Below are positions 1 to 8,473 of a DNA stretch of 64,000 bases, piece by piece; position 1 is the first letter of the stretch; the number at the start of each line of letters is the position of its first letter. The DNA lies in the NCBI GenBank assembly GCA_964637835.1, contig CAZWYF010000016.1, forward strand, positions 1-64,000. Reading direction: 5' to 3'. A program made the translations under genes and the position numbers. The notes below the pieces were generated by a model. That model had not been told where the DNA came from, searched no databases, and worked only from the letters and a program-made list of their open reading frames with translations. The DNA comes from Glo-17 sp964637835. Lineage in GTDB: Bacteria; Krumholzibacteriota; Krumholzibacteriia; LZORAL124-64-63.

Positions 1-2458
1 ACTGCACGAGCGTCAGCTTGGTGGTCAGCAGCGGCGCGCCGTCGAGGCGGAGCTGGGCGAAGTAGACGCCGCTGGCCAGGCCCTCCGCCTGCCAGTCCAC
101 CGTGCCGGCGCCGGCCGGGCGCTGCTGCCGCAGCGGGCGGGCCACCACGCGGCCGCGGGCGTCCAGGACGCGCAGCTCGGCCAGGCCGCCCCGCGGCAGC
201 GTGTAGCTCAGGCGGGTGGCCGGGTTGAAGGGGTTGGGATGGGCGGCGAGGGTGGGGGCCACGGCGGCGGGCAGGGTCTGCACCGGCGTCGCGGCGCCGC
301 GGGCGGCCACGATGGCGATGTCGTCGATCAGGGCCTCCACCAGCGAGCCGCCGCCCTCGTCGGCGGCGATGAAGCGCAGGCGCATCTCCGCCGACGGCGC
401 CACCGGCAACTGGTCCAGCGCGAAGGCGGCCTGGACCCAGCCGGTGGTGGCGGTGACGGTCTCCAGGTTGGTCCAGGTGTCGCCGCCGTCGTTGCTGATG
501 TCCACGATGAACTGGTCGTCGTAGGTGGTCTCCAGGACGTAGTAGCGCCAGTAGCTGATCTCCGCCCAGTCGGCGCCGGAGAGGTCGAAGACCGGCGAGG
601 TCAGCGTCGTGCGGCCGTCATCCACGTCCTGGGCGCCGTCGGGCGCGCCGGGGGCGGCGTTGCCAGTGACGAAGCAGATGGTGCCCGGCGGGGGGGTGTG
701 GTCATCCTCGGGCTGGTAGGCGGTGCCCACGGGGTCGGCGCGCACCCAGCGGCCGGTGGTGGCGTCGTCGCCCGGCGCCTCGAGCGACCAGCCCTGATCG
801 GTCTCCACGTCGTCCACCAGGACCAGGTCCAGGCCGGTGCGGAAGGCGTGCAGCGCAGCGGGCGCGTCGACGGGGTCGGTGGCCGTGCGGGCCAGCACGT
901 CGGCGGCCTCGAGCCAGTACTCCACCAGGGTGCCGGCGGGCTGGGCGGCGATGGTCGCGGTGTAGGTGTCGGGGGCGCCGGCGGGCTCCAGGGGGACGCT
1001 GGTGAAGGCGCCGCCGTCGGCGCGCCAGTGCAGCTGCAGGGCGCCGGGGTCCAGGGCCTCGGCCGCGCGGATGGTGCAGTCCACCGCGAAGGGTCCGGCC
1101 TGGTCGGTGTTGGTCAGGGGCTGGTGCTCGATGGCGATGCGGAAGGGCTCGGCCAGGAGCGCCAGGGTGGCCACGGCGGTCTGGACGTTGCGCTGGAAGA
1201 AGAGGAAGTCGTTCACGCTGGGGCCGATGACGTCGTTGCTCGTGTGGATGTAGGGGCTGTAGCTGCCGGTATCCTCGAAGAAGAGGATGGCGCGGTAGCC
1301 GTTGCTCCAGAAGCTGGCGTGGTCGCTGCTGGCGCCGCCGGGCAGCGAGCCGGTGACCGCGGCGTGGCCCGGGACGTACTCGCTCACCGCCACGTCCACC
1401 AGGTCGCGCAGGGGCTGGCTCGCCGCGTTGGTGATGATGTCGATGTCGGCGGCATCGCCGCTCTGGCGATAGCCCAGCATGTCCAGGGCGATGGCGCCCA
1501 CCACGTCGACGCCCGCGGCGGCGGCCTCGCTGGCCCAGGCGTCGCTGCCGTAGAGGCCCTGCTCCTCGCCGCTGAAGGCGATGAAGACCACGGTGTTCTC
1601 GAACTCGTACGGGGCCAGGGCGCGCGCGGCGGCCAGCACGCCCACGGTCCCGGTGGCGTTGTCGTCGGCGCCCGGCGCGTCGGCGTTGTCGCTGGGATTG
1701 ATGGAGTCGTAGTGGGCGCCGATCACCACCACCCTGTCGGGGAAGGCGCTGCCCGGCTTGATGCAGACCACGTTGTCGTTCCAGGTGTTGTAGTCCTGGA
1801 AGCTGACGTCGATGTAGCCGTAGCTCAGGAACTGGTCGCGCAGCCAGAGGGCCGCCTGCTCGCCCTCGGGGTAGCTGGAGTGGCGGGTGCCGAAGTCCTG
1901 CAGGGCCTGGGTCTGGCCGCCCAGCCAGGCCTCGGTCACCGTGGCGGTCATGGCCTGGATGTCGGGATCGGCGTCGCGCAGCGTGGCGGCCGCCGGGCCG
2001 TCCCACGGCGTGTCCACGAACCGCAGCGGCCGGCGGAAGACGCGCTGGATGTCCGGCAGCCCGGATAGCGCCCGCGGCGGATCGGCCGGCAGGCGCAGGA
2101 TGGTGTAGCCGCGGGCGCGTTGCAGGATCTCCGCGTCGGCGGGGATGGGCGTGGCGCGGTCGCCGGCCGGCACGTCGTAGCGGACGATCACCTCGGTGGC
2201 CGGGTCGTCCGCCGCCAGCACGCGATGCGGCACGCCGGCGATGCGCAGCCGACCCACGGCCTCCGGCGCCAGGAAGGCGAGATAGCCCTCGGGGACGGCG
2301 GCCGCCAGCTCCACGTCGGCGGCGGCGAGGGCGGGCCCCGCCTCGGCGCCGGTCTCGATCAGGACCACGCTGCGGTCGGCGGCCAGGCCGGAAGCGGCCG
2401 TCAGGAGCAGGGCGAAGAGCAGCAGCAGGGCAGGGCGATGGGGATGCGAGCGGAGCAT
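1..2458 (-). CDS. Secreted M28-family zinc aminopeptidase with C-terminal sorting domain (3' end cut by window edge)
   Basis: The frame stays open from the ATG at 2458 to the window edge, giving 819 codons; the last residues read KLTLVQ, so the stop is probably in the next two bases. An N-terminal signal peptide (LLLLFALLLTAASGLAA) is followed by a pro-region, then the peptidase M28 core. All five metal-binding elements are visible in order: AHYDS, DDNATG, GEEQG, LDMLGY and HTSND. In this family they bind two zinc ions and release N-terminal amino acids. After the catalytic domain comes a Ser/Asp-rich beta-sandwich region with a lectin- or CUB-like look, and the end carries an HPNPFNPAT-type FlgD-like Ig domain used for surface sorting in FCB bacteria. 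It is likely exported and surface-attached. It is transcribed away from the metal-efflux operon. Confidence 0.88.
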   Translation of the reverse strand, partial: MLRSHPHRPALLLLFALLLTAASGLAADRSVVLIETGAEAGPALAAADVELAAAVPEGYLAFLAPEAVGRLRIAGVPHRVLAADDPATEVIVRYDVPAGDRATPIPADAEILQRARGYTILRLPADPPRALSGLPDIQRVFRRPLRFVDTPWDGPAAATLRDADPDIQAMTATVTEAWLGGQTQALQDFGTRHSSYPEGEQAALWLRDQFLSYGYIDVSFQDYNTWNDNVVCIKPGSAFPDRVVVIGAHYDSINPSDNADAPGADDNATGTVGVLAAARALAPYEFENTVVFIAFSGEEQGLYGSDAWASEAAAAGVDVVGAIALDMLGYRQSGDAADIDIITNAASQPLRDLVDVAVSEYVPGHAAVTGSLPGGASSDHASFWSNGYRAILFFEDTGSYSPYIHTSNDVIGPSVNDFLFFQRNVQTAVATLALLAEPFRIAIEHQPLTNTDQAGPFAVDCTIRAAEALDPGALQLHWRADGGAFTSVPLEPAGAPDTYTATIAAQPAGTLVEYWLEAADVLARTATDPVDAPAALHAFRTGLDLVLVDDVETDQGWSLEAPGDDATTGRWVRADPVGTAYQPEDDHTPPPGTICFVTGNAAPGAPDGAQDVDDGRTTLTSPVFDLSGADWAEISYWRYYVLETTYDDQFIVDISNDGGDTWTNLETVTATTGWVQAAFALDQLPVAPSAEMRLRFIAADEGGGSLVEALIDDIAIVAARGAATPVQTLPAAVAPTLAAHPNPFNPATRLSYTLPRGGLAELRVLDARGRVVARPLRQQRPAGAGTVDWQAEGLASGVYFAQLRLDGAPLLTTKLTLVQ

Positions 2459-2551
2459 GGCGGCCTCCAGGAGATCCGTGCGGGGTGGCGGGACGACCCC
2501 TCCAGGATAACACGGCGCCTGCCGGGGAATCCATGCCTGCCGAGGGCCGCC

Positions 2552-2579
2552 TTGCCCGGAAGCCTTTCCGGTGTATTTT
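2552..2579 (+). promoter_or_regulatory. Candidate promoter with palindromic operator for the metal-efflux operon
   Basis: TTGCCC (2552-2557) and TATTTT (2574-2579) are separated by 16 bases. Between them lies the inverted repeat CCGGAA-GCCT-TTCCGG (2556-2571), placed where a MerR- or ArsR-type metal regulator would bind. The first ATG of the operon starts only 7 bases after the -10 element, so the transcript would be leaderless. The elements are seen in the sequence; promoter and operator function is inferred, and no regulator gene lies next to it. Confidence 0.5.
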
Positions 2580-2586
2580 TCAGCGC

Positions 2587-2970
2587 ATGATCTGGCCCGC
2601 CCGGCATGTGTCGTGTCTCGCCGGCGTCCTCGCGGCCGCGGCCGTCTGGGCCGTGGTGATGGTGCCGCTGGCCTGCTCGGCCGGCGTCATCGACCACGGC
2701 TGCGCCTGCCATGCCGACCGGTCGGTGTGCTGCGAGGCGCACCGCGTCGGCTGCGACGACCTCTGCGACCACGCGGACCTCCAGGCGCCGCGCGGCGAGG
2801 AGACCGCACTGGACGCGGCCGGCGCCGAGGCGCCCGGCCCGGCCCTGGCCGTCCTGCCGTCACTGACGGTCCTGGCGCCGGAGGCCTGCCCCGATCCGCC
2901 GCCCTGGCCCGGTGAGCCCGACCCGGTCGCCTCGCCGGCCGCCACGCGCAACCTCCCCCTGCTGGCCTGA
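2587..2970 (+). CDS. Small secreted Cys/His-rich protein heading the metal-efflux operon
   Basis: This is a 127-residue protein with a signal peptide or membrane anchor (about residues 8-32, AGVLAAAAVWAVVMVPLAC). It is followed by a dense cluster of metal-ligand residues: CACH, CC, EAH, CDDLCDH within about 25 residues. The rest is a low-complexity Pro/Ala tail. It starts 61 bases ahead of the TolC-like gene on the same strand. From memory, short proteins of this kind precede czcC-type genes in some other Gram-negative groups, and they are usually annotated hypothetical. A periplasmic metal-binding or metal-delivery role is inferred from the Cys/His cluster and the position. No Shine-Dalgarno sequence precedes the ATG, which fits the leaderless promoter just upstream. 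Confidence 0.7.
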   Translation: MIWPARHVSCLAGVLAAAAVWAVVMVPLACSAGVIDHGCACHADRSVCCEAHRVGCDDLCDHADLQAPRGEETALDAAGAEAPGPALAVLPSLTVLAPEACPDPPPWPGEPDPVASPAATRNLPLLA

Positions 2971-3030
2971 TCCCTCCCGGCTGCTCGCGACGTTCCCCGA
3001 CGACGTGACCCGCAACCGGGAGGAATCCCC

Positions 3031-4311
3031 GTGTCCCTGAGATCCTTGCCCCCGGCGGCGGCGCTGGCCCTGATGGTCCTGGCCGCGGCCGCACCGGCCG
3101 CCGACCCGGCTGCCCCGCCGCTGACCCTGGACGAGGCCGTGGCCCGCGTGCTGGCCGCCTCGCCCGAGCTGCAGGCCGCCCGGCACCGGCTCGCCGCGGC
3201 CGAGCATGCCCGCCAGCAGGCCACCCAGCGGCCCAACCCGGCGCTGGAACTGGAGTGGGAGAACCTGGCCGGCACCGGTGAACTGGCCGGCGTCGAGACC
3301 AGCGAGACCAGCCTGCTGCTGGCCTGGCCCCTGGAACTCTCCGGCCAGCGCGAGGCGCGAACCGACGCCGCCACGGCCGTGCGGCAGATGGCCGCCGCCG
3401 TGGCCGCCGCCGACACCGTGCGGGTGACCGCCGGGGTCCGGCAGGCCTACGTGGCGGTGCAGGCGGCCGCCGCCCGCCACCGGCTGGCGAGCCGTCAGCT
3501 GGCCGTGGACCAGGCCATGCTCGCCGCCCTGCGGCAGCGCGTGGCCGCCGGGGCGGCCTCCAGCCTCGATACCCTGCGCGCCGGGCTGGCCCGGGACACC
3601 ACGGCCCTGGCGGTGGCCCGCCGGCAGGCGGCGCTGCAGGCGAGCCGCAGGGCCCTCGCGCGCCTCTGGGGCGCGGTGGATGCCGATTTCACCACGCCGG
3701 CCGACTCGCTGTCGGCCGGGCCCCCGCCGCGCCCGCACGCCGACCTGCTGGCCGACCTGGCCACCGCGCCGCCGCTGGCGGTGGCCGAGCAGGAGGCCGC
3801 CGCCGCGCGGGCCGCCGTCGCGGTGGCCGAGCGCGCCCGGGGCTGGGTGCTGGACGTGGCGGCGGGCGCGCGGCTGGAACACGCCACCGGCGACCGCGGC
3901 CTGGTGCTCGGCGTGGCCGCGCCGCTACCGCTGCTGGACCGCAATGCCGCGGGCGCCGACGCGGCCCGCGCCGAGGTCGCCGCGGCGGTGGCCAGCGCCC
4001 GAGCCATCCACCGCGACCTCGCCATCACCGTCGGCCAGGCGGCCGACCACCTCGCCGCCCTGCATGCCGAGGTGCGCACCCTCGAGGAGAACCTCCTGCC
4101 CGCCGCCGCCGCGGCCTATGCCGAGGCGCGCCGCCACCTCGAGCGGGGTCGTCTGGCGCTGACCGACGTGCTGGAGGTGCGCGGCAACCTGCTCGCGCTG
4201 CAGGAGCGTCGCCTCGACCTGCTCGCCGATTATCACGACACCGCCGCCGCCGTCACCGCCATGACCGGCCGGCCGGCCCTGCAGACCTCGCCGCGAAAGG
4301 ACCGCTCATGA
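3031..4311 (+). CDS. TolC/CusC-family outer-membrane efflux channel
   Basis: A 426-residue protein with a GTG start, chosen because GGGAGGAA lies 5-12 bases upstream and a signal peptide follows directly. Two outer-membrane efflux protein repeats are visible. Each has the family's opening signature (LTLDEAVARVLAASPELQAA near the N-terminus) and long Ala/Arg-rich helices typical of the periplasmic tunnel. It would form the outer-membrane exit duct of a tripartite pump with the next two genes. Its stop overlaps the adaptor start by 4 bases (ATGA). The substrate is not readable from this protein alone; the partner pump indicates heavy-metal cations. Confidence 0.9.
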   Translation: MSLRSLPPAAALALMVLAAAAPAADPAAPPLTLDEAVARVLAASPELQAARHRLAAAEHARQQATQRPNPALELEWENLAGTGELAGVETSETSLLLAWPLELSGQREARTDAATAVRQMAAAVAAADTVRVTAGVRQAYVAVQAAAARHRLASRQLAVDQAMLAALRQRVAAGAASSLDTLRAGLARDTTALAVARRQAALQASRRALARLWGAVDADFTTPADSLSAGPPPRPHADLLADLATAPPLAVAEQEAAAARAAVAVAERARGWVLDVAAGARLEHATGDRGLVLGVAAPLPLLDRNAAGADAARAEVAAAVASARAIHRDLAITVGQAADHLAALHAEVRTLEENLLPAAAAAYAEARRHLERGRLALTDVLEVRGNLLALQERRLDLLADYHDTAAAVTAMTGRPALQTSPRKDRS

Positions 4312-5318
4312 TCCGCCTGCTCCGCTCGCTGCCGGCCGTGCTGACGGCCGCCGCGCTGCTCCTGGCCGCCGGCCCGGCCGCGGCGCCGGCCCAGGACCAC
4401 GACCACGACCATGATCACGACCACGCCCATGATCACGACCACGCCGCGGGAGCCGACCAGGCCGCCACGGGGGCCGCGGACGACGCCCACGCTCACGACC
4501 TGGTGGTCCTCACGCCCGCCGTGCGCCGGGAATTCGGCATCGCCACCGCGCCCGCCGGTCCGGGCGAGGTACTCGCCACCGTGGACGCCCCGGCGGAGAT
4601 CCACCCCGACGCCGATCGCCTCGCGCACATCACGCCGCGCTACGAGGGCCTGATCACCGCGGTGCACGCCCACCTGGGCGACCACGTCGAGGCCGGCCAG
4701 GCCCTGGCCGAGGTGGAGGCCGACGCCTCCCTGGCGCCCTATCCCCTGCGCACCCTCATCGGGGGCGTGGTGGTGGAGAAGCATGCCGCCCTGGGCGAGG
4801 CCGTGGGCCGCGGCGCCCCGGCCTTCGTGGTGGCCGACCTCTCGCGCGTCTGGGTGGACCTGGCCGTCCACCAGCACGACTTCGCCCGCCTCGCCGTGGG
4901 CCAGGAGGTCCACCTCGAGCACTGCCACGATCATGCCGGTCCCGCCGGCGTGATCAGCTACGTGGCGCCCACCGTCGATCCGCACACCCGCACCGGCACC
5001 GCCCGCGTGGTGCTCGCCAACCCGGAGGGCCGCTGGCGGCCGGGCACCTTCCTCAGCGCCTCCGTGGTGGTGGGTCGTCACGCCGCGCCGGTGGTGGTGC
5101 CCCGCGACGCGGTGCAGACGGTGCATGGCCGCGACGCGGTGTTCGTGGACACGGGCGAGGGGTTCGCCGTGCGCCCGGTCCGGCTCGGTCCGGGCGACCG
5201 CGCGCACGTGGCCATCACCGAGGGCCTGGCTCCCGGTGAACAGGTGGCCGTCAGCGGGGCGTTCGTCCTGAAGTCCGAACTCGAGAAGGCCGCCTTCGGC
5301 GACGGCCACAACCACTAG
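4308..5318 (+). CDS. CusB/CzcB-type periplasmic adaptor of a metal efflux RND pump, His-rich N-terminus
   Basis: A 336-residue membrane-fusion protein. After a signal peptide (about residues 1-28) comes a run of alternating Asp and His (residues 30-46) and a second short His patch (DDAHAHD), which probably bind divalent cations in the periplasm. The lipoyl/barrel-sandwich halves are recognisable by ITPRYEGLITAVHAHLGDHV and by the V-V-x-K-H segment after LIGGVVVE. The beta-barrel part follows (VDPHTRTGTARVVLAN). It is unusually short in the helical hairpin compared with CusB. It lies between the channel gene (4-base overlap) and the pump gene (8-base gap). Poly-His adaptors are known from Zn/Co/Cd and Cu systems, so the exact metal is open. 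Confidence 0.9.
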   Translation: MIRLLRSLPAVLTAAALLLAAGPAAAPAQDHDHDHDHDHAHDHDHAAGADQAATGAADDAHAHDLVVLTPAVRREFGIATAPAGPGEVLATVDAPAEIHPDADRLAHITPRYEGLITAVHAHLGDHVEAGQALAEVEADASLAPYPLRTLIGGVVVEKHAALGEAVGRGAPAFVVADLSRVWVDLAVHQHDFARLAVGQEVHLEHCHDHAGPAGVISYVAPTVDPHTRTGTARVVLANPEGRWRPGTFLSASVVVGRHAAPVVVPRDAVQTVHGRDAVFVDTGEGFAVRPVRLGPGDRAHVAITEGLAPGEQVAVSGAFVLKSELEKAAFGDGHNH

Positions 5319-5326
5319 GAGGCGCC

Positions 5327-8300
5327 ATGCTGCACGCGATCGTTCGCGCGGCCCTGGCCAACCGCGCCCTGGTCCTGCTGGTCGCCGTCCTGGTGGCCGG
5401 CCTGGGCGCCGCGGCCTGGCGCGCCCTGCCGGTGGACGCCTTCCCCGACGTCTCGCCCAGCCTGGTGCAGGTGTTCACCGTCACCGAGGGCCTGGCCCCC
5501 GAGGAGGTGGAGCGCTACGTCACCTACCCCGTGGAGGTGGCCATGACCGGCCTGCCGGGGGTGACGCGCACCCGCTCGGTGAGCAACTTCGGCCTCTCGG
5601 TGGTCTCCATCTACTTCACCGACCAGACCGACATCTACTTCGCCCGGCAGCTCGTGGCCGAGCGCCTGCAGGAGGCTCGCGAGCGGATCCCCGCCGGCTT
5701 CGGCGAGCCCCAGCTCGGTCCCATCAGCTCGGGCATGGGCCTGGTCCTGCACTACTACCTGGACGACACCACCGGCCAGTACTCCCTGCAGCAGCTGCGC
5801 GACCTGCAGGACTGGGTGATCAAGTACCACCTGCAGACCGTGCCGGGCGTCACCGAGGTCCTGGGCATCGGCGGCTGGGAGAAGCAGTTCCAGGTGGACC
5901 TCTGCCCCCACGCCCTGCAGCGCTACGATCTGACGGCGCCGGAGGTGGTGGCGGCGGTCGAGCGCGGCAACCTCAACGTGGGCGCCCAGTTCGTGGTCAA
6001 GGGCGCCGAGGAGTTCACCGTCCGCGCCGTGGGCCTGGCCACGGGCATCGACGACCTCGCCGCCGTGGTCCTGCGCAGCGAGGGCAGCACGCCGGTCTTC
6101 CTGCGCGACGTGGCCGAGATCCACGAGGGCGGCGCCATCCGCCGCGGGGCCCAGACCCGCGGCGGCGTGGGCGAGGTGGTGGCCGGCAGCGTGGTCAAGC
6201 TGCTGGGCGCCAACAGCAGCCGGGTGATCGCCGACGTGGAGCGCAAGCTGGCCCAGGTCAACGCCGCCCTGCCCGAGGGCGTGCGCCTGGTGCCCTACTA
6301 CGAGCAGAAGAGCCTGGTGGCCGCCGCCGTGCGCACGGTCACCGCGGCGCTGCTGCAGGGCGTGGTGCTGGTGGTGGTGGTCCTGGTCCTGCTCATGGGC
6401 GGCTGGCGGCCGAGCCTGGTGGCCGCCCTGGCCATCCCCTTCTCCCTGCTGGCGGCCATCCTGGTCATGCGGCAGGTGGGCATGTCGGCCAACCTCATGA
6501 GCCTGGGCGGCCTGGCCATCGCCATCGGCATGCTGGTGGACGGGGCCATCGTCCTGGCCGAGAACGCCGACCGCCGCCTGCGCCTCGCCGGCCCCGCCGC
6601 CGACCGCCGCCGCGTGATCGGCGAGGCCGCCGACGAGGTGCTGCGGCCGGTGAGCGCCGCGGTGTTCATCGTGGCGCTGGTCTTCGCGCCGCTGCTGACC
6701 CTGCAGGGCGTGGAGGGCAAGACCTTCCGGCCGCTGGCCGTGGCCGTGGTGCTGGCCATGGCCGCGGCGCTGGTCTACACGGTCCTGATCGCGCCCGTGC
6801 TGGCCAGCCTGTTGCAGCGGGCGCCGCGGCGACCGGTCGCCGGCGCGCCGGCCGCCCCCGACGCGCCAGCCACCGTCGGGGTCGGCGCGCCGGCCGATCC
6901 CGGCGGAGACCGCATCGGCGGCCTGGCCGGCCGGCTCGCCGCGGCCTACCGGCCGCTGGCCCGCCTGGCGGTCCGCCGGCCGCTCCTCGGCTTGCTGGTG
7001 GTGCTCGTGCTCGCGGCCGGCGGCGTCGCCAGCGGGCTGCGCCTGGGCTCGGAGTTCACCCCCCGACTGCTCGAGGGCACCATCGTGGTGGAGACCACCA
7101 GCGCGCCGTCGGTGAGCCTGCAGGAGAGCATCCGCCAGAACCTGCTGGTGGAGCGCCGCCTGCTGCAGGTGCCGGAGGTGGCCGAGGTGGTCAGCCGCAT
7201 CGGCCGTGGCGAGGTGGGCGCCCACGCCCACCCGGTCAACAGCGGCGAGATCCTGGTCCGCCTCGCGCCGCAGGACCGGTGGCGCGAGCACCGCACCCAG
7301 GCCGCCATCGAGGCCGCCATCCGCGAGGTCCTCGCCGACCTGCCGGGCATGCGCTGGCGCCTGACCCAGCCCATCGAGGGCTCGGTGGCCGAGCTGCTGG
7401 AGGGCGTCAAGGCGCCCCTGGCGGTGAAGATCTCCGGGGACGACCTCGATGAGCTCCGCCGCCAGGCCGCCCGCGTGGCCGCCCTGCTGCGTGAAGTGCC
7501 GGGGGCGGCGGAGGTGGAGGTCGACCAGGTGGGCGGCGCCCCGCAGCTACGCCTGGACATCGACCGCGCGGCCTGCGCGCGCTACGGCCTGAACGTGGCC
7601 GACGTCCTGGAGACCGTCCAGGCGGCCGTGGGGGGCGTGGAGGCGGGCGCCGTGTTCGCCGGTACGCGCCGCTACCCCATCGTGGTCCGCTACGAGCAGA
7701 GCGCCCGCCTGGACGCCGGGGCCATCGGCGACGTCCGCATCCGCACCGGCGAGGACGCCACGGTCCCGCTGGCGGCGCTGGCGAGCATCGAGGAGGTGGT
7801 CGGGCCGCGGCAGGTCACCCGCGAGAACGCCCAGCGGTTCATCGCCGTGCGCACCAGCGTGGTGGGCCGGGACATGGGGTCGTTCGTGAGCGAGGCGCGG
7901 CAGCGGCTGGCCGCGGAGGTGGACCTGCCGCCGGGCTACCTGGCCGAGTGGGTGGGCCAGTTCCGGTTGCAGCAGCAGGCCAACCGCCGCCTGGCGGTGG
8001 TGGTGCCCCTGACCCTGCTGCTCATCGCCATCCTGCTGCTGATCAGCATGCCGTCGGCGCGCAGCGCGGTGGTGATCATGGCGGTGCTGCCGCTGGCGCT
8101 CAGCGGTGGGGCGGTGGGCCTGTGGCTGGGCGGCCTGAACTTCTCGGTGCCGGCCACCGTGGGCTTCATCGCGCTGCTGGGCATCGCGCTGGGCAACGCC
8201 ATGGTGCTGGTCACGCGCATGGAGCAGCGGCGGCAGGCGGGGCAGCCGGCCGGCGAGGCGGCGGCCGGCGCGGCGGTGGAGCGCCTGCGCGCGGTGCTCA

Positions 8301-8473
8301 TGACCGCGCTGACCACCGGCCTGGGGCTGCTGCCGCTGCTGCTGGCCGATGGCACGGGCAGCGAGGTGCAGCGCCCGCTGGCCGTGGTGGTCACCGCCGG
8401 GCTGGTGTCGGCCACCCTGGTGACCCTGCTGGTGGTGCCGGCGCTCTACGCGCGGTTCTGCGGCGGCCGCTGA
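5327..8473 (+). CDS. CusA/CzcA-family heavy-metal efflux RND pump
   Basis: A 1048-residue inner-membrane transporter of full family length. It starts with the usual cytoplasmic end and TM1 (NRALVLLVAVLVAGLGAAA) followed by ALPVDAFPDVSPS, a heavy-metal-RND signature. The TM4 region reads GGLAIAIGMLVDGAIVLAEN, with the acidic residue needed for proton coupling. A second half repeats the layout, with a late TM region containing GFIALLGIALGNAMVLVTRM. It takes metal ions from the periplasm or cytoplasm and passes them to the adaptor and channel encoded just upstream. A short Pro/Ala-rich insert (about residues 500-530) lies between the two halves. The 3' end overlaps the convergent hisD gene by 28 bases. 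Confidence 0.92.
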   Translation: MLHAIVRAALANRALVLLVAVLVAGLGAAAWRALPVDAFPDVSPSLVQVFTVTEGLAPEEVERYVTYPVEVAMTGLPGVTRTRSVSNFGLSVVSIYFTDQTDIYFARQLVAERLQEARERIPAGFGEPQLGPISSGMGLVLHYYLDDTTGQYSLQQLRDLQDWVIKYHLQTVPGVTEVLGIGGWEKQFQVDLCPHALQRYDLTAPEVVAAVERGNLNVGAQFVVKGAEEFTVRAVGLATGIDDLAAVVLRSEGSTPVFLRDVAEIHEGGAIRRGAQTRGGVGEVVAGSVVKLLGANSSRVIADVERKLAQVNAALPEGVRLVPYYEQKSLVAAAVRTVTAALLQGVVLVVVVLVLLMGGWRPSLVAALAIPFSLLAAILVMRQVGMSANLMSLGGLAIAIGMLVDGAIVLAENADRRLRLAGPAADRRRVIGEAADEVLRPVSAAVFIVALVFAPLLTLQGVEGKTFRPLAVAVVLAMAAALVYTVLIAPVLASLLQRAPRRPVAGAPAAPDAPATVGVGAPADPGGDRIGGLAGRLAAAYRPLARLAVRRPLLGLLVVLVLAAGGVASGLRLGSEFTPRLLEGTIVVETTSAPSVSLQESIRQNLLVERRLLQVPEVAEVVSRIGRGEVGAHAHPVNSGEILVRLAPQDRWREHRTQAAIEAAIREVLADLPGMRWRLTQPIEGSVAELLEGVKAPLAVKISGDDLDELRRQAARVAALLREVPGAAEVEVDQVGGAPQLRLDIDRAACARYGLNVADVLETVQAAVGGVEAGAVFAGTRRYPIVVRYEQSARLDAGAIGDVRIRTGEDATVPLAALASIEEVVGPRQVTRENAQRFIAVRTSVVGRDMGSFVSEARQRLAAEVDLPPGYLAEWVGQFRLQQQANRRLAVVVPLTLLLIAILLLISMPSARSAVVIMAVLPLALSGGAVGLWLGGLNFSVPATVGFIALLGIALGNAMVLVTRMEQRRQAGQPAGEAAAGAAVERLRAVLMTALTTGLGLLPLLLADGTGSEVQRPLAVVVTAGLVSATLVTLLVVPALYARFCGGR

